This document shows, one piece after another, positions 49,237 through 55,716 of a stretch of DNA of 55,716 nucleotides (positions are counted from its first letter, which is position 1; every line of letters begins with the position of its first letter). The notes beneath the pieces are model-generated. The model saw only the letters and a program-made list of their open reading frames with translations, did not search any database and was not told the origin of the DNA. The position numbers were made by a program, and so were the translations under genes. Origin of the DNA: an uncultured Lachnospiraceae bacterium (lineage in GTDB: Bacteria; Bacillota; Clostridia; Lachnospirales; Lachnospiraceae); the NCBI GenBank assembly GCA_947363565.1, contig CANAPP010000018.1, forward strand, positions 1 through 55,716, given 5' to 3'.

Positions 49237-51345
49237 ATGGATGCTTCTATGGAAAGCTTGTTAGAGACTTATCTCTTTGAAACTAACTCCCTGCTCGACG
49301 GGTTGGATGAACTCCTGATTAACGCCGAAAAGATCGGAGACTTTTCTGAGGATGACGTTAATGAAATCTTCCGCAGTATGCACACAATCAAAGGTTCTTC
49401 TGCTATGCTCGAATTCAACTGTCTTATGGAGATTGCCCATCATATAGAAGATCTTTTCTTCTATATCCGTGAAAACGGCATTGATTCTCTGGATCAGACG
49501 CATAAGAGCGAACTTTTTAACCTGATGTTCAAATCAACGGACAAACTCCGTTCAGAGATTGAAAAGGTCGAGAATAACGAACCGCTCGAAACTAATATCG
49601 ACAGTTTTGTCGGGGAAATTAACGGACTGCTGAAAAAGATTTCAGGAGAATCCGAGGATGCTGCCGACACTAAATCCGGCGGCAATGCCGAGGCTCCTTC
49701 TGACGGCGCGAAGGCGGCGGCTATTCCTGTTTCGGCAGGGGATGTTCCCTATTTTATTCACGTTTATTTTGAAGACGGATGCGGCATGGAGAACCTGCGC
49801 GCATTTATGATCGTGAACGCTCTTCAGGAAAGAGAGCTTAACTTTACTTATTATCCGAATGATATAGACACGAATCCAGACAGCGCCGAGAAGATTATCG
49901 AGGACGGCTTCTATATCGGTTTCCACACCGAAGAAGAGCTTGAGAAGGGTGCTACCGTAGTCGGCAACGCCCAGAATATACGCTCCTACGAGATGGTGGA
50001 GAACCAGGAAACTCCTGCCCCGGAAGAGAACGAGCCGGAGGAGAAGGCAGTGAGCGCCGAAAATAATACTGCTTCACCGGCAGCTTCCGCTCCTGCGAAG
50101 AGCAAATCAGACACTGCTCCCGCAAAAAAGAAGGATACTGCTCCCCACGGCGCTGTTAAGCAGGATCTAATCAGTGTTAATCTGTCAAAGCTTGATGCTT
50201 TGATGGCACTGGTAGGTGAGATCGTTATCACTGAGTCGATGGTCACCTCCTCTCCGGATCTCCAGGGACTGAATCTTGACAACTTTAATAAATCCGCACG
50301 CCAGCTCCGCAAGCTGACGGACGATTTACAGGATATCTCCATGTCTCTCCGGATGGTATCCGTATCCGGCGTCTTCCAGAAGATGAACCGTATCGTACGT
50401 GATATGAAGCAGAACCTTAACAGGGATGTACGCCTTACCATCATCGGAGAGAACACCGAGGTGGACAAGACCATTGTAGACGGTATCGGTGACCCGCTGA
50501 TGCACATCGTCCGTAATGCCATCGACCACGGCATCGAGGAGAATGTTGAAGACCGTATCGCTGCCGGCAAGGATCCTCAGGGCGAGGTCATCCTCTCCGC
50601 TACCCATACAGGAAGCGAAGTTATCATTTCCGTATCCGACGACGGCCGCGGTATGGACACTGACGCGATTCTTGCAAAAGCAGCGCGCAACGGCATCCTG
50701 ACCAAGCCGGAGTCCGATTATTCCCAGAAGGAGATCCTGATGCTTCTGATGACACCCGGATTTTCCACCAATACGGAAGTGACCGAATATTCCGGACGTG
50801 GCGTAGGGCTTGACGTTGTGAAAAAGAACGTGGAAGCTATCGGCGGCGTTGTTACCATTACAAGTGAATTAGGAAAGGGAAGCTGTACGACGCTCAAGAT
50901 TCCGCTTACCCTGGCAATTGCAGATGGTATGGAGATTTCCGTCGGCAAATCCATCTTTACCGTTCCGATCTCCAACATCAGGCAGTCCTTTAAGGCGACC
51001 GAGGAGGATATCGTCCTCGACCCGGCCGGACATGAGATGATCCGCTGCATGGATGCATTTTACCCGATAGTGCGCGCTCACGAGCTTTACAATATCCCGG
51101 ATGCATGCACGAAGATCGACGATGGTATCCTGATGTGGGTAGAAGCAAGTGATAAATCCTATTGCCTGTTTGTTGATAAGCTGATCGGGGAGCACCAGGT
51201 TGTCGTGAAGCCTCTTCCGCCGTATCTGCAGCAGTTCCATATTAAAGATTCCGGTATCAGCGGATGCACGATTCTCGGAGATGGAAACATTAGTATTATC
51301 CTTGACATAGCTCATGTATATGAAGCTGCAAGAGGAATATTTTAG
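49237..51345 (+). CDS. cheA: Chemotaxis histidine kinase CheA
   Basis: A 702-residue CheA: P1 with phosphorylated His49 in MHTIKGSSA; P2 for CheY/CheB docking (about 160-250); a Pro/Ala/Lys linker; P3 dimerisation; P4 kinase with HIVRNAIDHGIE and DDGRGMD; and P5, CheW-like, at the end. All catalytic boxes are intact. It heads cheA-cheW-cheR-cheB. Confidence 0.97.
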   Translation: MDASMESLLETYLFETNSLLDGLDELLINAEKIGDFSEDDVNEIFRSMHTIKGSSAMLEFNCLMEIAHHIEDLFFYIRENGIDSLDQTHKSELFNLMFKSTDKLRSEIEKVENNEPLETNIDSFVGEINGLLKKISGESEDAADTKSGGNAEAPSDGAKAAAIPVSAGDVPYFIHVYFEDGCGMENLRAFMIVNALQERELNFTYYPNDIDTNPDSAEKIIEDGFYIGFHTEEELEKGATVVGNAQNIRSYEMVENQETPAPEENEPEEKAVSAENNTASPAASAPAKSKSDTAPAKKKDTAPHGAVKQDLISVNLSKLDALMALVGEIVITESMVTSSPDLQGLNLDNFNKSARQLRKLTDDLQDISMSLRMVSVSGVFQKMNRIVRDMKQNLNRDVRLTIIGENTEVDKTIVDGIGDPLMHIVRNAIDHGIEENVEDRIAAGKDPQGEVILSATHTGSEVIISVSDDGRGMDTDAILAKAARNGILTKPESDYSQKEILMLLMTPGFSTNTEVTEYSGRGVGLDVVKKNVEAIGGVVTITSELGKGSCTTLKIPLTLAIADGMEISVGKSIFTVPISNIRQSFKATEEDIVLDPAGHEMIRCMDAFYPIVRAHELYNIPDACTKIDDGILMWVEASDKSYCLFVDKLIGEHQVVVKPLPPYLQQFHIKDSGISGCTILGDGNISIILDIAHVYEAARGIF

Positions 51346-51367
51346 AGATAGATGAGGAGGTAACAAC

Positions 51368-51835
51368 ATGGCAGAAACAACTGTTGATCTTATTGAAACT
51401 GAAGAAGGACAAAGCTCTAAGAGCACTCAGCGTTTCCTTACTTTTGTGTCTGACAATATTACTTTCGGCGTAAGCACAGATTATGTGATAGAGATTCTCT
51501 CCAGTTACATGATCTGCACGCTGCCAATGGTTCCTGATTATATTAAGGGAATTATCAATCTGCGCGGCCAGACGATTCCGATCATTGATATCCGGCTGCG
51601 CATGGGAAAGATGCCCCAGGATTATACGGATGCCACCTGCATCATTATTCTTGAGATTAAGGATATTTCTGTAGGTATTGTCGTTGATTCTGTAACACAG
51701 GTACTGGATATCGATCTGGACCGGATATCTCCGATCCCGACGCAGAACCAGCAGGAGCTGACCTCTTCCATGATCTCAAGGGAAGATGGTTCGGTCATCC
51801 TCTTCCTTGACTGCGAGGAACTGATCAGCCAGTAA
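51368..51835 (+). CDS. cheW: Chemotaxis coupling protein CheW
   Basis: A 155-residue CheW with VPDYIKGIINLRGQTIPIIDIRLRMG, the standard core. It joins receptors to CheA. GAGGAGGT precedes the start. Confidence 0.96.
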   Translation: MAETTVDLIETEEGQSSKSTQRFLTFVSDNITFGVSTDYVIEILSSYMICTLPMVPDYIKGIINLRGQTIPIIDIRLRMGKMPQDYTDATCIIILEIKDISVGIVVDSVTQVLDIDLDRISPIPTQNQQELTSSMISREDGSVILFLDCEELISQ

Positions 51836-51868
51836 GCGCATCTAATTTACGAAGTAAGGAGTTACAGT

Positions 51869-52681
51869 ATGTTATCACTTAACGAGAACGATTTCCGAAA
51901 GCTAATCACATTCATCAAAAGCCGCTACGGTATTGATCTGTCACAAAAGCGGCAGCTAATCGTCGGAAGACTTTCTAATACCGTTGTGTCGATGGGGTAC
52001 TCTACCTTCACCGAATACATCGACCATATCCTGTCCCAGAAGGATCCGCAGGATATTGAGCTTATGCTTAATAAACTAACGACTAATTACACCTTTTTCC
52101 TGCGTGAGTCTGCTCATTTTGACTATTTCAGGGACACGGTCCTCCCTTATCTGGAGAGAACCAAGCGCGACCATGTCTTAAGTATATGGAGCGCTGGCTG
52201 TTCCTCCGGCCAGGAGCCCTACACGCTGTCGATGATCCTCAAGGAGTATTTCGGTTCCAAGGCGGGGAACTGGGACACACGCGTCCTTGCTACGGATATC
52301 TCCCAGAATGCTCTGAAGGCTGCCTCTGAGGGCATCTATGACGAGGAGTCCTTAAGCGCGATTCCGACCTCATGGAAGCAGAAATACTTCAAACGCACGA
52401 ATGAACCCGGTGTCTATCAGGTAGCCGATGTGTTGAAAAATAATGTAATTTTCAGGACATTTAATCTGATGGATCCCATCCGTTTTAGATTGAAATTTGA
52501 CGTAATATTTTGCCGTAACGTAATGATTTATTTTGACCAGCAGACAAAGGATGCCCTTGTACAGCGGTTCTTCAACGCCACCGTACCCGGCGGTTATCTG
52601 TTCATCGGTCATTCAGAGAGTTTAAATAAGGCGACTACTCCTTATAAATATCTCATGCCATCGGCCTACCGCAAGGAATAG
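51869..52681 (+). CDS. cheR: Receptor methyltransferase CheR
   Basis: A 270-residue CheR with an N-terminal helical domain and the methyltransferase motifs IWSAGCSSGQEPYTL, FDVIFCRNVMIYF and IGHSES. It methylates glutamates on chemoreceptors using S-adenosylmethionine. Confidence 0.96.
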   Translation: MLSLNENDFRKLITFIKSRYGIDLSQKRQLIVGRLSNTVVSMGYSTFTEYIDHILSQKDPQDIELMLNKLTTNYTFFLRESAHFDYFRDTVLPYLERTKRDHVLSIWSAGCSSGQEPYTLSMILKEYFGSKAGNWDTRVLATDISQNALKAASEGIYDEESLSAIPTSWKQKYFKRTNEPGVYQVADVLKNNVIFRTFNLMDPIRFRLKFDVIFCRNVMIYFDQQTKDALVQRFFNATVPGGYLFIGHSESLNKATTPYKYLMPSAYRKE

Positions 52682-52714
52682 CCAGGCGGCAATGTCAAAA
52701 AGAAAGGTACTGCA

Positions 52715-53845
52715 ATGGCAAACAAAAAAATTAAAGTTTTAATTGTAGATGATTCCCTTGTGTTTGTGAATTTTTTATCCAAAGAACTTCCGCTTGCTGA
52801 CAGCAACATCGAGATTGTCGGTTATGCAATGAACGCGGCAGAGGCTATGCGGAAGATTCCTCTCACCAAACCGGACGTCATCTCCCTTGATGTCGAGATG
52901 CCAAGAACAAACGGAATAGATTTTCTGAAGGAGCTGCTTCCAAAGCATCTCCTTCCCGTCATTTTGGTATCCTCACTGAATGTCAGCGTGTTCGATGCTC
53001 TCTCCAACGGAGCTGTTGACTTCGTAAAGAAGCCGGACATGACCCGCAACTACAGTTCGCGGGTCTTCATCCAGAACCTGGCTTCCAAAATCAACATTGC
53101 TTCCAACGCAACAGTCAAGCTTCCAAGAGTATTCCGCGGAAGTGCTGCCCTCAAAAAGGACACAGGTACACAGGCGCAGCCGGCTGCATCTTCACCGGCC
53201 GTAGCGATCCGAAAGCCGGTACTTTCTTCTATCTCTGCGCCCAAGCTTACAAACCGCAGCCTGCGGCTTAACGACTTTATCATCGCTCTCGGCGCTTCTA
53301 CCGGAGGAACCGAGGCTACTTTACAGGTACTAGAGCAGCTTCCTGCCGACATTCCGGGCATGGTGATCACCCAGCATATGCCGGAGGGCTTCACCAATAT
53401 GTATGCACAGCGCCTGAACCGCCTGTGTAAGATGGAAGTCAAAGAAGCCGTAAACGGCGATGTCGTCCGCAGGGGTCTTGTCCTTATCGCTCCGGGCGGA
53501 GAATGCCAGATGAAGGTTGTCCGTCTCGGCGGGCACTATACCGTACGTATCTATCCCGGCGAAAAGGTAAGCGGGCACCGTCCTTCTGTGGACGTCCTCT
53601 TCCAGTCAGTGGCACAGGCCGCCAAATCCGGCGCCGTAGGGATCATCCTTACCGGCATGGGGCAGGACGGGGCTTACGGGCTTTTAGATATGCATAAGGC
53701 CGGAGCTTATACCATCGGCCAAGATAAGGAGTCCTGCGTCGTGTATGGCATGCCCATGGTGGCGCAGAATATCGGCGCGGTGACTGTACAGGCATCATGC
53801 GCAAATATACCATCAGTGTTGATGAATTATCTGAATACGCTGTAG
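52715..53845 (+). CDS. cheB: Receptor methylesterase CheB
   Basis: A 376-residue CheB: a receiver (1-125) with phosphoacceptor Asp in ISLDVEMPRTNG, an Ala/Pro linker, and the esterase domain with Ser in GASTGGTEA, His in TQHMPEGF and Asp in TGMGQDGA. It removes receptor methyl groups. Last gene of the cheA operon. Confidence 0.96.
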   Translation: MANKKIKVLIVDDSLVFVNFLSKELPLADSNIEIVGYAMNAAEAMRKIPLTKPDVISLDVEMPRTNGIDFLKELLPKHLLPVILVSSLNVSVFDALSNGAVDFVKKPDMTRNYSSRVFIQNLASKINIASNATVKLPRVFRGSAALKKDTGTQAQPAASSPAVAIRKPVLSSISAPKLTNRSLRLNDFIIALGASTGGTEATLQVLEQLPADIPGMVITQHMPEGFTNMYAQRLNRLCKMEVKEAVNGDVVRRGLVLIAPGGECQMKVVRLGGHYTVRIYPGEKVSGHRPSVDVLFQSVAQAAKSGAVGIILTGMGQDGAYGLLDMHKAGAYTIGQDKESCVVYGMPMVAQNIGAVTVQASCANIPSVLMNYLNTL

Positions 53846-53860
53846 AATGATAAAAAAGTA

Positions 53861-53928
53861 AACCACCCATTATTTTTAATTTCCCCATCCCGGGGATTGG
53901 GCATAAAAAAATAATGGATGGTTTTTTT
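53861..53928 (+). terminator. Terminator of the cheA operon
   Basis: A long hairpin whose outer arms (17 bp, one mismatch) end in GGATGG followed by TTTTTTT; an inner CCCC/GGGG stem lies in the loop. It begins 16 bases after cheB. Confidence 0.85.
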
Positions 53929-53995
53929 ATTCTTTATTTACCAAAGAAATGTTTCATCTCTGCCTGGAAACGAAGAATGCCTTGGGAATTTCTGC

Positions 53996-54555
53996 TTATA
54001 CAGGGCAAAAATCTCCCGCTTCTCTCCCGTCTCTCCCATCCCCTCCTTTATCCCGGCGATAGCCGCCAGCAACCTCTATGATCTCACGTTCAAAATCCAG
54101 TAAATAATCAAATCCCTGACCATCCGCAAAACCGATATTATCCGCAAGGCTTGACGCCGCCATCGACGACAACGGCCCATCATACAGATACAGAAAAAAC
54201 AGACGGATACCATATCGGATAAAGCTTCCGCTCCACCCCAGCGATCCTTTCGGGTTCCTGGAAGCCTTTTTCGCCTCCGCAAAATCACCTGTATAAAACT
54301 TCAAGACATAATATCAGTAATCCCCATAATGTTCCTGGAAAGCTCTGAATTATCCATATTGGTATATCCTCTTGGATTTCCCTTTATCCTGGATCCAAAA
54401 GGTACAGGGAAATTTTTAGGCTCATTATCCTCTGCGGCAGTTGCTTCTACCATTGCCTGCAAACGCTAATATTGCTCCTTGGTAAAGAGTCCGGCTATCT
54501 CGAGAATGATTTTCTGAAGGTTTTCTCTGCTCAGTTCTTTTAGCTTTGTCTTCAT
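53996..54555 (-). pseudogene. Decayed gene with in-frame stop and frameshift
   Basis: A reading frame starts at 54555 (MKTKLKELSRENLQKIILEI) with GAGGAG upstream. It meets TAG at 54466-54468, continues cleanly (RLQAMVEATAAEDNEP) to a TGA at 54301-54303, and may resume one frame over as LKFYTGDFAEAKKASRNPKG down to 53996. The N-terminus resembles a large Lachnospiraceae family of unknown function whose members begin in a similar way; this is from memory and uncertain. The rest of 53929-53995 and 54556-54655 holds nothing I recognise. Confidence 0.55.
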
Positions 54556-54655
54556 CTGTGAGATCTCCTCTGCTCTTTTTGTTTGGATTCTTATTATACT
54601 GGTATATATTATACACCTTAATTACGAACAAAACGGCACTGGATTTCATAACATT

Positions 54656-55600
54656 TTACTTACATGTTGCAATACTTTCCCTAAAATATTCTCCTATTTT
54701 AGCGATAAATCTGATCACATCACCCTTCATCTCTATTGGAAACGACTCTAGCACTGGTGCTGTCTCAAAACTCAATACTCCGCCAAAACGAATATTGCGC
54801 AATCCCCGCACAAATCCTTCCCAATCGGTAGATGCCTTATTCTCCCTCGTCTTTGTGAATGTAAATGGGATTTGATGAAGATCAGCAATTCCATCATTGT
54901 CATGGATGTGGAGAACTTTAAGATGAGAATCCAGCATTCCAACAAAACTTTCCATATCAATTCCCACCAGATTTGCATGACCCGTATCAAAACAAAATCC
55001 CAAAATCTCCGCATGATACTTATCATTAAACCGATCTATCCGCTCCACCGCTTTTCTCACATCACAGCATGGTCCCTCAACAATATGCCCGGAAATATTC
55101 GTGTAAAGATTCTCGATACACATCGTAATCCCCAGCTCCTTTGCCAGAGGAGCCAGAGTATCTAAAAACTTCTCTGTCTCCTGCCATTCCAGCTCCTCCG
55201 AGCCAAGAAAATGCGACAGCTTAAATCCATGCACTACAATATATGAACATCCTAAAAAAGCGCAGAGCCTCATACTCTTTGGTGCCACCGTTCCCCACAG
55301 ATAATCATTCAACTCCCTGCTGCCGCGCGGAACATACATCGGATAAGGCATATGCATCTGGTGGATTGTAATACCGACTTCCTTTGCCGCGTTTTTGTGG
55401 CTCCGGAAAAACTCTTCCAGCTCCGTATCTGTTCGGTCAAAAAATAAATTTTTCTCATTCCGATATAACATACTGTTTGTCAAATATCCATTCAGGCTGA
55501 AATCTACGCATGAAAATCCAGCTATTTTTAGCAATTCAAAACCAACTTTCGGCATCTCGTCATCAATTACGTTTCTGGTCTGTACTCCTATCTTTAACAT
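54656..55600 (-). CDS. Sugar phosphate isomerase/epimerase-like protein
   Basis: A 314-residue TIM-barrel protein of the AP-endonuclease-2/xylose-isomerase-like superfamily. Motifs: HQMHMPYP, VVHGF, ITMCIENL, GFCFDTGHANL and VLHIHDND, which carry the metal-binding Glu, Asp and His residues. Such enzymes interconvert sugars or inositols; no neighbouring catabolic genes show the substrate. It is a lone gene beside the right inverted repeat. Confidence 0.85.
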   Translation of the reverse strand: MLKIGVQTRNVIDDEMPKVGFELLKIAGFSCVDFSLNGYLTNSMLYRNEKNLFFDRTDTELEEFFRSHKNAAKEVGITIHQMHMPYPMYVPRGSRELNDYLWGTVAPKSMRLCAFLGCSYIVVHGFKLSHFLGSEELEWQETEKFLDTLAPLAKELGITMCIENLYTNISGHIVEGPCCDVRKAVERIDRFNDKYHAEILGFCFDTGHANLVGIDMESFVGMLDSHLKVLHIHDNDGIADLHQIPFTFTKTRENKASTDWEGFVRGLRNIRFGGVLSFETAPVLESFPIEMKGDVIRFIAKIGEYFRESIATCK

Positions 55601-55666
55601 CTCTCACTTCTCCAAGAAATACTTTTTCAATCAAACACTCATGTATTTTCGTTGTCTTATCATAAT

Positions 55667-55715
55667 TTAACCTGTTGTGCTATTTTATTTTTCTAATACT
55701 TGAAATGTCTAAAAG
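55667..55715. repeat. Right terminal inverted repeat
   Basis: Exact reverse complement of bases 1-49, ending one base before the window end. It lies upstream of the isomerase/epimerase gene, so at each end the repeat sits just outside a promoter region that reads inward. Confidence 0.95.
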
Positions 55716-55716
55716 G

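Noticed and set aside
49986-50570. A 194-codon minus-strand frame opposite cheA
   Set aside because: Antisense to the conserved CheA domains and without motifs.

Overview
The window reads as a low- to mid-GC Firmicute of the class Clostridia, most likely a Lachnospiraceae. The reasons are a Gram-positive type flagellar locus (no P- or L-ring genes), FliY rather than FliN, a CheC/CheD/CheV chemotaxis set, and the small families TIGR02530, FlbD, FlhX and DUF6470. No species is assigned. No transposase, integrase, CRISPR array or rRNA was seen.

Layout. Positions 1-2.2 kb (+): a zinc-ribbon membrane protein, a DUF5685 protein and a J-domain protein, then tRNA-Cys. 2.4-7.4 kb: housekeeping and accessory genes (HsmA-like membrane protein, PucR-type regulator, YgjP-like peptidase, DNA-deoxyinosine glycosylase, DUF4474 protein, phosphoesterase). 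7.4-15.4 kb (-): late flagellar genes fliD-fliS-fliT-like, an orphan FtsE-like ATPase, and flgM-flgN-flgK-flgL-DUF6470-fliW-csrA. 18.1-22.0 kb (-): cheV, a degenerate-EAL/HDOD protein, a ParA ATPase and a ComFB-domain protein with a long acidic coiled coil. 22.1-45.4 kb (-): one long flgB-to-cheD operon carrying rod, hook, C-ring, stator, export apparatus, sigma-28, CheY, CheC and CheD genes. 45.6-49.1 kb: a lytic transglycosylase, a PilZ protein, FlhX and its FliK-like partner. 49.1-53.9 kb (+): cheA-cheW-cheR-cheB. 53.9-55.6 kb: a decayed gene and a sugar isomerase/epimerase-like TIM-barrel gene.

How the parts work together. A textbook sigma-A promoter (TTGACA, 17 bp, TATACT) precedes flgB. 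That operon makes the basal body and FliA. Four promoter-like sites sharing TAAT/TAGA, a 14-bp spacer and GNCGATAT precede flgM, fliD, cheV and cheA, which suggests a FliA-dependent late regulon; FlgM restrains FliA until the hook is complete, and CsrA-FliW would tune translation. Three genes hint at cyclic-dinucleotide input: the PilZ protein, the ComFB domain and the degenerate EAL domain.

Main oddities. The first 49 bases recur as a perfect inverted copy at the right end. FlgK is about 1005 residues with repeated modules. FliY carries two duplicated FliM-type CheY-binding peptides inside its linker. flgC lies far from flgB/fliE, and flhF, flhG and fliL were not found. The cheV-EAL/HDOD-parA-comFB group under a sigma-28-like promoter is the best candidate for an undescribed system, possibly positioning chemosensory or flagellar parts. 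All functional assignments come from reading the sequence; no database search was run.
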